DNA from: JBJXHC01 sp964538485
GTDB taxonomy: Bacteria; Bacteroidota; Ignavibacteria; UBA10030; UBA6906
Assembly: GCA_964538485.1 (NCBI GenBank)
Contig: CAZIHJ010000047.1
Location: forward strand, 1-23,441
DNA: 23,441 nucleotides
Direction: 5' to 3'
In this document: positions 15,448 to 23,441 of the stretch, one piece after another
How the letters are laid out: every line of letters starts with the position of its first letter
How positions within the stretch are numbered: position 1 is the stretch's first letter
Position numbers and translations under genes: made by a program
Notes under the pieces: generated by a model
Seen by the model: the letters and a program-made list of their open reading frames with translations, nothing else
The model's database searches: none
What the model was told of the DNA's origin: nothing

Positions 15448-16076
15448 AAACCAAGATCTGCGGGATTACGAGCGTCGAGGATGCGTTGACGGCATCGGGG
15501 CTTGGTGCTGATGCCTTGGGCTTCATCTTTTCAAAAGATAGTTCGAGGTATGTCGAGCCGCGCACGGTAAAGGACATTGTCATGCAGCTTCCGCCGTTCA
15601 CGACCCCGGTGGGCGTGTTTGTGAATGCCACACGAGAAGAGGTTCTCCGTACGTGCGCCATCTCCGGCATACGGGCTATTCAATTTCATGGAGATGAACA
15701 GCCGGACGATCTCGGAGGATATACGATACCAACCTATAAAGCGTTCAGGGTGAACGCCGATTTCAATCTCCGATCGCTCCGGAATTATCGACCCAAGACC
15801 TTCTTGCTTGATGCATACAGTGAGAACAGGCAAGGAGGGACAGGGAAGGTGTTTGATTGGAATATCGCCGTTGCTGCAAAGGAATATGGCCACGTCATTC
15901 TTGCGGGCGGGCTTTCACCTGAGAATGTTGCGGAAGCCGTACGCACTGTCCATCCCTACGCAATTGACGTCAACAGCGGTGTCGAGGCGTCTCCGGGCAG
16001 GAAGGATGCGATCAAGCTCGAGCGTCTTTTCTTTACTCTCAAAAACACTCCAATGAACACAGAGGCAGTATGCTGA
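15444..16076 (+). CDS. trpF: Phosphoribosylanthranilate isomerase
   Basis: 210 residues, normal length. It carries out the Amadori rearrangement between the TrpD and TrpC steps. The start MKTKICGIT carries the general base C6; ADALGFIFS, IQFHGDE, the general acid D123 in FLLDAYS, and LAGGLSPENV and DVNSGVEASPG for phosphate binding are visible. The gene overlaps the downstream DAHP synthase gene by seven bases. Confidence 0.95.
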   Translation: MKTKICGITSVEDALTASGLGADALGFIFSKDSSRYVEPRTVKDIVMQLPPFTTPVGVFVNATREEVLRTCAISGIRAIQFHGDEQPDDLGGYTIPTYKAFRVNADFNLRSLRNYRPKTFLLDAYSENRQGGTGKVFDWNIAVAAKEYGHVILAGGLSPENVAEAVRTVHPYAIDVNSGVEASPGRKDAIKLERLFFTLKNTPMNTEAVC

Positions 16077-17101
16077 TTCTCATGAAACATGATGCAACCC
16101 GTGACGATGTCATCCGGGTGAAGGAGAAAATCGTTGCGATGGGATATCAATCGCACGAGATCCCGGGTGTGCAGCGGGTCGCCATAGGCATTACCGGCAA
16201 CAAGGGAAAGATCAACCCCGAGCACTTTGCACTGTTGCCCGGCGTGGAGGAGGCGATTCCCGTTTCGAAGCCGTACAAGCTTGTTGGTCGTGATGCGAAG
16301 CGGGAAAACTCCGAGATCAACATTGAAGGAGAGATTATTGGCGGGAAGGAACTCGCAATTATTGCCGGACCATGTTCTGTTGAAAGCTATGACCAACTAA
16401 TGCAGACTGCCGATGTGGTAAAAGAGTGCGGTGGAAAGTTCCTGCGTGGCGGTGCCTTCAAGCCGAGAACTTCTCCGTATGCCTTTCAGGGAATGAAGGA
16501 AGAGGGCCTTGTCCTCTTGAAGGAGGCAAAGGAACGCACGGGACTCAAGATCGTTACCGAGGTCAAGGACATTCTAACACTCTCCGCAGTGGCAGAGGTT
16601 GCTGACATCATTCAGGTCGGCGCACGGAATATGCAGAATTTCTCATTGTTGGAAGCTGTAGGCGAGTTGCGTAAACCGGTACTTCTCAAGCGTGGCATTT
16701 CCGCAACCATAGAAGAGCTGTTGATGTCCGCTGAATACATTCTCGCACGCGGCAATTACAATGTCATCTTGTGTGAACGCGGTATCAGAACTTTTGAGCC
16801 GTACACACGCAATACACTCGACCTAAATGCCATTCCCGTCATCAAGAAACTCTCGCACCTTCCGGTCATTGTAGATCCGAGCCATGGAATTGGCATGTGG
16901 GATGGCGTCATGGCAATGGCCCTTGCAGGAGTTGCCGCGGGAGCTGATGGACTGATGATCGAGGTACACCCTGAACCCGCAACAGCGCTCTCTGATGGTT
17001 ACCAATCCCTCAAACCGAAACGCTTCCGGGAATTAATGGAAAAAGTGCGGGCCATAGCCGCAGTTGTGGATCGGACGATGCCGGTTGAGGTTGGTGAATG
17101 A
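16070..17101 (+). CDS. aroF: 3-deoxy-7-phosphoheptulonate (DAHP) synthase, type I-beta with N-terminal regulatory domain
   Basis: 343 residues. It condenses phosphoenolpyruvate and erythrose-4-phosphate, the first step of the shikimate pathway. Residues about 1-70 form the ferredoxin-like regulatory domain known from the Thermotoga maritima enzyme. The catalytic barrel shows AIIAGPCSVES, KFLRGGAFKPRTSPY, VGARNMQNF, PVLLKRGISATIEE, ILCERGIRTFE, the metal-binding VDPSHGIG and IEVHPEPATALSDG. In the T. maritima type the N-terminal domain mediates feedback by Tyr or Phe; the effector here cannot be read from sequence. Lying between trpF and trpB, and overlapping both (7 and 4 bases), it should be attenuated with the trp genes. 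The symbol aroF is used loosely; aroG would be equally valid. Confidence 0.93.
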   Translation: MLILMKHDATRDDVIRVKEKIVAMGYQSHEIPGVQRVAIGITGNKGKINPEHFALLPGVEEAIPVSKPYKLVGRDAKRENSEINIEGEIIGGKELAIIAGPCSVESYDQLMQTADVVKECGGKFLRGGAFKPRTSPYAFQGMKEEGLVLLKEAKERTGLKIVTEVKDILTLSAVAEVADIIQVGARNMQNFSLLEAVGELRKPVLLKRGISATIEELLMSAEYILARGNYNVILCERGIRTFEPYTRNTLDLNAIPVIKKLSHLPVIVDPSHGIGMWDGVMAMALAGVAAGADGLMIEVHPEPATALSDGYQSLKPKRFRELMEKVRAIAAVVDRTMPVEVGE

Positions 17102-17693
17102 AGCAATTGGCAGCAATTCGCACGGATGCCTTTCCGGATGAACGTGGTTACTTCGGAAAGTATGGCGGGAGGTTTGTTCCGGAAACACTGATGCCTGCTT
17201 TGAAAGAACTTGAGCGATTGTTCCTGGTTGCCCGCGACGATCAGTCATTCCGCAGTGAATATGTGTCGCTTCTTCAAGAATATGCGGGGAGGCCGACACC
17301 TCTGACATTTGCCAACCGTCTGACCGAGCACTATGGCCGTGGAAAGATCTATCTGAAAAGGGAAGACCTCTGTCACACAGGCGCCCACAAGATCAACAAC
17401 ACTATTGGACAAGTACTCCTTGCAAAGCGCGCAGGCAAGAAGCACATCATTGCAGAGACGGGAGCCGGACAGCATGGAGTTGCGACTGCGACAGTTGCCG
17501 CAAAGATGGGACTGACATGCATTGTGTACATGGGAGTACAGGACATCGAAAGACAGAAGCTGAATGTCCAGCGCATGCGCATGCTTGGAGCGGAAGTGCG
17601 ACCGGTAACATCTGGGAGTCAAACGCTGAAGGACGCTACCAGTGAAGCCATCCGTGACTGGGTGACGAACGTGGAGACCACGTTCTACATCAT
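17098..17693 (+). CDS. trpB: Tryptophan synthase beta chain, N-terminal part, cut by assembly gap
   Basis: The first 198 codons of TrpB, which joins indole and serine to make tryptophan in a complex with TrpA. The start overlaps the DAHP synthase stop (ATGA). Family features include GYFGKYGGRFVPETLMPAL, GRPTPL, the PLP lysine K98 in LCHTGAHKINN, the catalytic E120 in AETGAGQHGVATA, and MRMLGAEVRPVTSGSQTLKDA. The frame enters the N block at residue 198 and resumes in another frame at 17796. No internal stop occurs, so the gene should be intact in the organism. Confidence 0.96.
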
Positions 17694-17793
17694 NNNNNNN
17701 NNNNNNNNNNNNNNNNNNNNNNNNNNNNNNNNNNNNNNNNNNNNNNNNNNNNNNNNNNNNNNNNNNNNNNNNNNNNNNNNNNNNNNNNNNNNN
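17694..17793. other. Assembly gap (100 N) inside trpB
   Basis: Exactly 100 N. The two trpB pieces encode about 256 residues against about 395-405 for family members, so roughly 140 codons (about 420 bases) are missing. The frames on both sides require a true length of 2 modulo 3. The PLP phosphate loop (GGGSNA) should lie in the missing part. Confidence 0.95.
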
Positions 17794-17972
17794 TGAAAGC
17801 AGCCCGGCTGCTTGCCCGCCTCGAAGGGATTATTCCCGCTCTCGAAACAGCACATGCACTTGCCTACCTCGAAACACTCATGCCGAAGACCTCTCCGGAT
17901 GAGGTTGTTGTAATGTGTCTTTCCGGGCGAGGAGACAAAGACATCTCCACTTACGCCGACCGTTTTTCATGA
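17794..17972 (+). CDS. trpB: Tryptophan synthase beta chain, C-terminal part
   Basis: The last 58 codons of trpB plus its TGA stop, read from 17796. They encode LEGIIPALETAHALAY, which contains the conserved E and H of the C-terminal region, and the final motif VVVMCLSGRGDKD, ending TYADRFS. It is in a different frame from the part before the gap only because the gap length is arbitrary. The stop overlaps the trpA start by four bases (ATGA). Confidence 0.94.
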
Positions 17973-18748
17973 ACCGCATTACAGACTGTCTTACAAGGCT
18001 TCGGGGAAAAAAGGAAAAAGCGCTCACACTCTTTCTCACAGCAGGTTTTCCGAAAATCAACTCTACTCCGTCCCTCGTGCGTATGCTTGAACGGGCAGGT
18101 GCTGACATCATTGAGCTTGGGATGCCTTTTTCCGATCCATTGGCTGACGGGCCTACCATACAACAAAGCTCTCAGGTCGCACTCAAGAATGGAATGACAC
18201 TCACCCGTGTTCTTCAAACCGTGCAAGAGATCAGAAAGAGTTCCGGTATTCCTGTTGTGTTGATGGGGTACGTCAACCCGATTCTCCGATATGGGGAAGA
18301 ATCTTTTTTCAAGGATGCAGCGAAGGCTGGTGTCAATGGCATCATTTTGCCCGAGGTGCCACTTGAAGAGAGTCCGAGATTCGCCGCAATGATCAACGGT
18401 GCTGGGCTTGCAAACATCTTGCTTGTAACCCCGACCACACCGGCGGAGAGAGTGCAGAGGATCGATGAAATCTGCAACGGGTTTCTTTACTGTGTTTCTA
18501 TGACCGGCGTGACCGGGATGAAACGAAGTGGGAGCAATGAAGGCTTCATTAAACGTGTCAAGGCGAATGCGAAACGAAATCCAGTTCTGGTCGGCTTTGG
18601 AATCTCGACGCCGCGGGACGCGAGCAAGTTGGCTCGAGATGCTGATGGGATCATCATCGGGAGCGCGTTGATCAAACGCCTGCTTGCCGGAGAATCCAAC
18701 ACCGGCATAACCCGATGGATTAAACGGATGAAGAACGCAATTGACTGA
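17969..18748 (+). CDS. trpA: Tryptophan synthase alpha chain
   Basis: 259 residues from the ATG at 17969, which overlaps the trpB stop; an upstream in-frame start at 17915 would add 18 basic residues from inside trpB and is rejected. TrpA cleaves indole-3-glycerol phosphate and passes indole through a tunnel to TrpB. E49 in IIELGMPFSDPLADGP and D60 in the same motif are the catalytic residues, at the same positions as in the Salmonella enzyme. VVLMGYVNPILRYG, GIILPEVPLEE, LVTPTTPAER, YCVSMTGVTG and VLVGFGIS follow. This is the last gene of the operon. No strong terminator is seen after it. Confidence 0.96.
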   Translation: MNRITDCLTRLRGKKEKALTLFLTAGFPKINSTPSLVRMLERAGADIIELGMPFSDPLADGPTIQQSSQVALKNGMTLTRVLQTVQEIRKSSGIPVVLMGYVNPILRYGEESFFKDAAKAGVNGIILPEVPLEESPRFAAMINGAGLANILLVTPTTPAERVQRIDEICNGFLYCVSMTGVTGMKRSGSNEGFIKRVKANAKRNPVLVGFGISTPRDASKLARDADGIIIGSALIKRLLAGESNTGITRWIKRMKNAID

Positions 18749-18845
18749 CCTGCTATCGTGAGCGCTTGCATCTCACCACGGTTCGGGTTATCGTTCATCC
18801 GCCGTATATTGTCCTGTTGTGATTTGTTCACGTAGCTTAATTCCC

Positions 18846-19331
18846 ATGTGGAAGTTCCTGGTAGATACGTTCTTTCCAACTCACCGACTGGCGATTCTTC
18901 TTTCCATTCTTGTCGGGCTGATGCTCGGTCTTGGATACTTTACGTGGAGCTATGCTGAAGGGGGTTCATACTTCAGCAACGATCCCCGTGCGTGTGCCAA
19001 TTGCCACATCATGCGTGAGTACCTCGATTCCTGGCAGAAATCGAGTCACAGTAGCCGCGCCACTTGCAATGATTGCCATACGCCGGATGATCTGATCCCG
19101 AAGTATTTTGCCAAGGCAGAGAACGGCATCCGGCATTCCTGGAAGTTTACATTCCAAACATTTCCCGAACGGCTTCGCATCACCTCGATGAACCGCGATA
19201 ACTTGCAGGTGAACTGCGTGCAATGTCATCAGGGATTGGTCCGCGAGATTGCCGGACGAACACAACACGAACTCTCACAAGAACAGACCTGTGTACATTG
19301 TCATGCCGAGGTAGGACATGGCGCTCGATAC
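18846..19331 (+). CDS. nrfH: Cytochrome c nitrite reductase small subunit (NrfH-type tetraheme quinol dehydrogenase)
   Basis: About 162 residues from the ATG at 18846. An upstream GTG at 18819 would add nine residues ahead of the membrane anchor and is less likely. One membrane helix (about 14-36) is followed by four heme sites: CANCH (50-54), CNDCH (74-78), CVQCH (124-128) and CVHCH (149-153). M56, two residues after the first heme site, fits the unusual Met ligand of NrfH heme 1. NrfH oxidises menaquinol and passes electrons to NrfA on the periplasmic face. nrfA follows after 23 bases with its own strong ribosome binding site, and the gene order nrfH-nrfA is the usual one outside enterobacteria. 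Confidence 0.93.
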
Positions 19332-19342
19332 TAAAGTATTCC

Positions 19343-19350
19343 GGAGGAGG
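19343..19350 (+). promoter_or_regulatory. Ribosome binding site that fixes the nrfA start
   Basis: GGAGGAGG lies seven bases ahead of the ATG at 19358. The frame is open much further upstream (to 19223, inside nrfH), so this site decides the start and gives a normal N-terminal membrane anchor. Confidence 0.8.
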
Positions 19351-19357
19351 TATTTCC

Positions 19358-20692
19358 ATGGCTGACCATCAACCCGCCCGCGTCCCATCAAGGTATTTTT
19401 TTATTGTCATTGGTGTGGCGATTCTGACGTTTCTTGCTACATGGTTACTCTTCAATGTTCGTGACAGAAAAGACGAAGCGCAGGAAGTATCATTTCGTCT
19501 CGCCGACCTGAATGAAGAGACCATCGATCCTGCTGTTTGGGGCAAGAACTTCCCCCGGCAATATGACGGCTACAAGAGGACAGTTGATACCGTGCGGACA
19601 CGTCATGGAGGCAGCGATGCCTTTCAAAAACTCGATGCCGAGCCGGCCCTGCGAAGGATTTTTGCAGGATATGCCTTCAGCATTGATTACCGCGAAGAGC
19701 GGGGTCATGCATTCATGCTTGCAGATCAGGACTCGACGTTGCGCGTGACGCAACGGAAACAGCCGGGTGCTTGCCTGCATTGTCACGCCTCGGTAATTCC
19801 GGCATACCGGAAGATCGGCAATGGTGACGTGATGAAGGGCTTTGAAGAAGTGTGTGCAATGCCCTATCCCGATGCGCGCAAGTTGGTCGACCATCCGATT
19901 GCGTGTATTGATTGTCATGATCCCAAGACGATGGACCTTCGCGTCACCCGACCGGGATTTCTGAACGGGATCAAGGCATTTATGAAGACAGCAAAGGGGA
20001 TAGATAATTATGATCCCAACAAGAGCGCAACACGGCAGGAGATGAGAAGTTATGTTTGCGGACAGTGTCACGTGGAGTATTATTTCAAGGGGGAGCGAAA
20101 GACTGTCACGTATCCCTGGAGCAACGGGCTGAAGGTCGAGGAGATCGAAGCGTACTATGATGCTGAAGGGTTCAAGGATTGGACCCACGAGGAAACAGGA
20201 GCTCCTGTGTTAAAGGCGCAGCATCCGGAGTTTGAGATGTGGAATCAGGGCATCCATTCCCGTAGCGGTGTTGCCTGCGCCGATTGTCACATGCCATACA
20301 AACGCGACGGTGCGGTGAAGATCAGTGACCATCATATCCGGAGTCCGATTTTGAATATTTCACGCGCCTGCCAGAATTGCCATCCGCAGCCGGAGGACGA
20401 GATGAAAGTCCGGGTTGAGACGATTCAGGATCGCACACGCAAGTTGATGGACAGGAGTGAGCAGGCGTTGCTTCAGTTATTCGACCAGATACATCAAGCA
20501 AAAGCGCGCGGGGTATCAGAAAAGGGACTTGACGTTGCGCGGGCTTTGCAACGCAAGGCACAATTCCGGTTTGACTTTGTTGCGGCAGAAAACTCGATGG
20601 GATTCCACGCGCCTCAGGAAGCGGCACGTATCCTGGCAGAGGCGATTGATTATGCCCGTCAGGGTGAACTGGCGGCGGTCAGAGCAAAATAG
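19358..20692 (+). CDS. nrfA: Ammonia-forming cytochrome c nitrite reductase, pentaheme catalytic subunit
   Basis: 444 residues. It reduces nitrite to ammonium with six electrons (DNRA) on the periplasmic side. An uncleaved anchor or signal peptide spans about 12-33. Five heme sites are present: CLHCH (139-143), CIDCH (183-187), CGQCH (234-238), CADCH (307-311) and CQNCH (338-342). Active-site residues are kept: R195 in DLRVTRP, E240/Y241 in CHVEYYF, and K286, Q288 and H289 in KAQHPEFE. The catalytic heme 1 of most NrfA uses CXXCK with lysine as the distal-side ligand; here it is CXXCH, as reported for some other NrfA such as Campylobacter. With histidine there, the specialised heme lyase for CXXCK should not be needed. 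No cytochrome c maturation genes lie in the window. The calcium-site and active-site residues argue against a different pentaheme protein. Confidence 0.93.
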   Translation: MADHQPARVPSRYFFIVIGVAILTFLATWLLFNVRDRKDEAQEVSFRLADLNEETIDPAVWGKNFPRQYDGYKRTVDTVRTRHGGSDAFQKLDAEPALRRIFAGYAFSIDYREERGHAFMLADQDSTLRVTQRKQPGACLHCHASVIPAYRKIGNGDVMKGFEEVCAMPYPDARKLVDHPIACIDCHDPKTMDLRVTRPGFLNGIKAFMKTAKGIDNYDPNKSATRQEMRSYVCGQCHVEYYFKGERKTVTYPWSNGLKVEEIEAYYDAEGFKDWTHEETGAPVLKAQHPEFEMWNQGIHSRSGVACADCHMPYKRDGAVKISDHHIRSPILNISRACQNCHPQPEDEMKVRVETIQDRTRKLMDRSEQALLQLFDQIHQAKARGVSEKGLDVARALQRKAQFRFDFVAAENSMGFHAPQEAARILAEAIDYARQGELAAVRAK

Positions 20693-20713
20693 ATCCTTGA
20701 CTTACGAGGGTTG

Positions 20714-21817
20714 CTACGCATAGGCGATCAATCTTGCCACCTTTGCGGCGCAACCCCAACTGAGTGTCACACCTGCGCCGCCGTGTCCATAGTTATGGAT
20801 AACAGGCCGGCCGAATTCCTGCGTCAACTCCAGCCGGACACCGCCACGTCTTCCCGGTCGGTAGCCCATCATGCTCCTTCGCTTGAAATTGTCGATATCT
20901 ACTCCAACAAGCGCCCGCATGATTGATTGGTTAATGGTGAAGATGGGTTCCGGCACATCTTCAAAAAGCGGATATCGGGCTTTCGGTGCCCGCCAGAGCT
21001 CACCTCCGCACTGTTGCGGCTCCTCACGACTTCCACCGAGGAGCCATCCCCGCTGTCCGGGAGGGCACGCCGATGAACGTGGAAAGCAATACACATCATT
21101 CCCATATTCCGTCTCCGGCGGCGTGTAGTTGTATGAAAAAATTGATCCATCTGACCGCAAAGGAAACGGAGCATCTTCAATCATCAATAAGTGCCCGCGA
21201 ATCGGATAGAGTTCTTTGTCATTGAACAGCTCGCGTGCCCAGAGTCCCGTACAATTGACGATCAAGTCGGAGCGGATTTCGCCAAGCGATTCCCGATTTA
21301 GTTGCTCGTCCACCTCCACGATCCTTCCACCAGACATCATGTATTCCCGGAACAAGTATGGCAAATACACTGGCGTCTCCACAAATAAGTACTCGGCCAC
21401 CCAACCGGAAATCTCATGTTTGATTGCTTGTTCAAATTGGATGTGTCTCCTTGAGCCACCATATGGTAATGCGTTTCGCAATACACGTGTGTACGGGGGC
21501 ATCTCAACTTTCTTGTTGGCAAAGAGCTCATAATGCGGTTGCCACCGCACGGCCGTGCCCAGCATGCCGACGTATTTATCCAGCTCCTTCTGTGTGGCAT
21601 CGAACACCTCGGTCATGTTTTTCATGTCCACGGAGTGCGGTGCAATCAGCGCTGGTGGATACAGACTGGCAAATTCGGGAAGGGCCAGAGTCCCGATGCT
21701 TTTGTCTGCACGCAAATGAGTAACCACCTCGGTGCGATAACCGATCCTCTGAAGATAATGTGCGGTGGTAATGCCGATGACCCCGCCGCCGATTACTGTA
21801 ATGGTCTTGACGTTCAT
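20714..21817 (-). CDS. FAD-dependent D-amino-acid-oxidase-like protein (DAO family)
   Basis: 367 residues from the ATG at 21817; no Shine-Dalgarno sequence is visible. The N-terminal FAD-binding fold has VIGGGVIGITTAHYL (GxGxxG at 9-14). The C-terminal part carries GYRPGRRGGVRLE and VIHNYGHGGAGVTLSWG, the signatures of D-amino-acid oxidases, in which the Arg binds the substrate carboxylate. The likely reaction is oxidation of a D-amino acid to the oxo-acid with hydrogen peroxide, but D-aspartate oxidase or another DAO-family amine oxidase cannot be excluded. It converges on nrfA with 21 bases between stops and is divergent from gltX; neither neighbour suggests its substrate. Confidence 0.85.
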   Translation of the reverse strand: MNVKTITVIGGGVIGITTAHYLQRIGYRTEVVTHLRADKSIGTLALPEFASLYPPALIAPHSVDMKNMTEVFDATQKELDKYVGMLGTAVRWQPHYELFANKKVEMPPYTRVLRNALPYGGSRRHIQFEQAIKHEISGWVAEYLFVETPVYLPYLFREYMMSGGRIVEVDEQLNRESLGEIRSDLIVNCTGLWARELFNDKELYPIRGHLLMIEDAPFPLRSDGSIFSYNYTPPETEYGNDVYCFPRSSACPPGQRGWLLGGSREEPQQCGGELWRAPKARYPLFEDVPEPIFTINQSIMRALVGVDIDNFKRRSMMGYRPGRRGGVRLELTQEFGRPVIHNYGHGGAGVTLSWGCAAKVARLIAYA

Positions 21818-21863
21818 AGTTGGTACTGAAGATATTCCTCGCGGCGCTCACTCGCAAGTATTC

Positions 21864-21892
21864 TGGAAAATCATCGTCGTTTTTTGTACTAT
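21864..21892 (+). promoter_or_regulatory. Candidate gltX promoter
   Basis: TGGAAA (21864-21869) and TACTAT (21887-21892) are separated by 17 bases, about 65 bases before the gltX start, in the divergent region with the DAO gene. The match is modest. Confidence 0.3.
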
Positions 21893-21957
21893 GAAAGCGC
21901 CCCGGAGTCGTTACTGATCCAGCGCATTCATGCTTTTCAAACTCTACCCAGGAACAA

Positions 21958-23412
21958 GTGAGTCAGGTACGCGTACGTTTTGCCCCGAGTCCTACCGGCT
22001 ATCTCCATGTCGGAGGTCTGCGGACGGCATTGTATAACTATCTCTTTGCCAGGAAACATGGAGGTACGTTCATTCTCCGCATTGAAGATACCGACCGCGC
22101 TCGTTATGTGGAAGGTGCAGTGGAGAATCTCATTCAGACACTCCATTGGGCCGGACTTGAATACGATGAAGGTCCTGTGAAAGGTGGACCGAAGGGGCCA
22201 TATATACAGTCCGAGCGTATCGCTATCTATCGTCAACACGCTTTGGACCTGGTGGAGCGAGGAAAGGCCTATTATGCATTCGATACCGCTGAGGAGCTGG
22301 ATGAGATGCGGAAAGCACAGGAGAAGATGCGCGTTGCACCAAAGTACGATCGCCGCGCATTGAAACTGAGCAAAGAAGAAATACAGTCGAATCGGGAGTC
22401 AGGGGTTCCGTCAGTTATACGACTCAAAGTTCCTGATGCAACGACAGTCGGGTTTGATGATATTGTCCGGGGGCGCGTGGAATTCTCCAGCGAACAAATT
22501 GATGACCAGGTGCTGTTGAAGTCGGATGGCTACCCGACATACCATCTCGCCAACGTTGTGGATGATCATTTAATGGGAGTGTCGCATGTTATTCGCGGCG
22601 AGGAATGGCTTTCGAGTACTCCCAAGCATGTGTTATTGTATCAGTATTTTGGATGGGAACTTCCGACGTTCGCCCATCTCCCGCTCCTGTTGAATCCGGA
22701 CAAGTCCAAACTCAGCAAACGACAGGGCGACGTCGCAGTTGAAGATTATCGACAGAAGGGCTATCTGAAGGAGGCCCTGGTCAACTTCGTTGCGTTTCTT
22801 GGATGGAATCCCGGCGATGAACGCGAGATATTCTCACTCGAAGAACTTGTCAACGATTTCTCCCTTGAAAGAGTTGGCCAGTCCGGCGCAGTGTTTAATG
22901 TCGACAAGCTGGACTGGATGAATTTCCAACACCTTCGAAGAAAAACCGATGCCGAAGTTTTGGAAATGCTGAAGAATCATTTGAAGCAAACTCGATTTAT
23001 GGAAATGTATTTCGATGACAGTTATCTCCTGAATGTCATTGTGGCTATGCGGGATCGGGTTACCTTTGTAAAGGACTTTGTGGAGAAGAGTCCATACTTC
23101 TTCGAAGCACCCACCCAATACGATCCTGAGGTAGTGAAAAAGAGATGGAAACCGGAATCGCCCGGGCAGCTGAGTGTGTTGATAAGCAAGTTTTCTGCAT
23201 TGCGAGATCCAAAAAAGGAAGACTACGAAGCAGCTCTTCACCAGGCGGCAGAGACATTAAAGATCAAGAACAGCGAACTGATTCATCCACTGCGGTTGGC
23301 AGTCTCCGGCATGGGTGCCGGCCCGGGCTTGTACGATATCCTGTATCTCATCGGGAAAGATGAGACGATCCTCAGAATTACATCAGCAATCGAAAGACTA
23401 CAGGCAGAATGA
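21958..23412 (+). CDS. gltX: Glutamyl-tRNA synthetase
   Basis: 484 residues, normal length. It charges tRNA-Glu with glutamate in the cytosol. The start is GTG at 21958 with AGGA a few bases upstream; the protein begins MSQVRVRFAPSPTGYLHVGGLRTAL, containing the HIGH-equivalent HVGG. The Rossmann core shows FILRIEDTDRARY, DDIVRG, YPTYHLANVVDDHLMG, HVIRGEEWLSSTPKH, and the KMSKS-equivalent KLSKR. The C-terminal anticodon-binding domain is complete (ISKFSALRDPK, MGAGPGLYDIL). Its TGA overlaps the ATG of a following frame. Whether it also charges tRNA-Gln cannot be told. Confidence 0.96.
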   Translation: MSQVRVRFAPSPTGYLHVGGLRTALYNYLFARKHGGTFILRIEDTDRARYVEGAVENLIQTLHWAGLEYDEGPVKGGPKGPYIQSERIAIYRQHALDLVERGKAYYAFDTAEELDEMRKAQEKMRVAPKYDRRALKLSKEEIQSNRESGVPSVIRLKVPDATTVGFDDIVRGRVEFSSEQIDDQVLLKSDGYPTYHLANVVDDHLMGVSHVIRGEEWLSSTPKHVLLYQYFGWELPTFAHLPLLLNPDKSKLSKRQGDVAVEDYRQKGYLKEALVNFVAFLGWNPGDEREIFSLEELVNDFSLERVGQSGAVFNVDKLDWMNFQHLRRKTDAEVLEMLKNHLKQTRFMEMYFDDSYLLNVIVAMRDRVTFVKDFVEKSPYFFEAPTQYDPEVVKKRWKPESPGQLSVLISKFSALRDPKKEDYEAALHQAAETLKIKNSELIHPLRLAVSGMGAGPGLYDILYLIGKDETILRITSAIERLQAE

Positions 23413-23441
23413 CCGAGAACGATAAGAGAATCGAGGAATCG
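23409..23441 (+). CDS. Start of an unidentified gene overlapping gltX, 3' partial
   Basis: ATG at 23409 overlaps the gltX stop (ATGA) and opens 11 codons, MTENDKRIEES, to the window edge. The overlap is of the kind seen throughout the trp operon, and suggests translational coupling with gltX. Too little is present to name it. Confidence 0.4.
   Translation, partial: MTENDKRIEES

Noticed and set aside
18758..18776. Hairpin GTGAG/CTCAC after trpA as an operon terminator
   Set aside because: Only five base pairs with a 9-base loop and no T-run, so it is too weak to call.

Overview
The window looks like a metagenome-assembled contig from the Ignavibacteria/Chlorobiota side of the Bacteroidota-Chlorobi group. 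The main evidence is two secreted proteins ending in a type IX secretion (T9SS) sorting domain with the NYPNPFNPST signature, a C25 (gingipain/PorU-like) peptidase, a TIGR03790-type protein, and an NrfHA nitrite reductase. Two 100-N blocks (1512-1611 and 17694-17793) are scaffold gaps of unknown true size. Each falls inside one gene and breaks its reading frame.

Region 1 (1-10529) is a surface/secretion block. A 5'-truncated C25 peptidase on the plus strand converges on a run of minus-strand genes. In transcription order these are a TIGR03790 family protein with a sorting domain, a short orphan transposase-like helix-turn-helix protein, a LamG-domain protein with a sorting domain, a hairpin, a doubtful small ORF, and a secreted endonuclease/exonuclease/phosphatase protein.

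Region 2 (10530-11375) is a tRNA-Ser locus. It holds a 5' fragment of a tRNA-Ser gene with a palindromic insertion in its D-loop, a small GIY-YIG nuclease gene whose stop codon touches an intact tRNA-Ser(CGA) gene, and then a short decayed 3' tRNA-Ser fragment. This looks like the footprint of an element that targets tRNA genes.

Region 3 (11376-18748) is a complete tryptophan operon in the order trpE-G-D-C-F-(DAHP synthase)-B-A, with nearly every junction overlapping. It is preceded by a consensus-like promoter, a 32-residue leader peptide with four Trp codons (W-C-R-W-W-W), and mutually exclusive hairpins ending in a strong intrinsic terminator. This is a textbook ribosome-mediated attenuator. 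DAHP synthase, the first enzyme of the shikimate pathway, sits inside the operon, so carbon entry and the Trp branch should be controlled together.

Region 4 (18749-23441) holds nrfH and nrfA (respiratory nitrite reduction to ammonium; the first heme site of NrfA is CLHCH instead of the usual CXXCK), a convergent D-amino-acid-oxidase-like gene, gltX, and the first 11 codons of a gene that overlaps the gltX stop. The most interesting items are the trp attenuator, the tRNA-Ser/GIY-YIG arrangement and the NrfA heme-1 motif. I saw no CRISPR array, complete insertion sequence or phage module.
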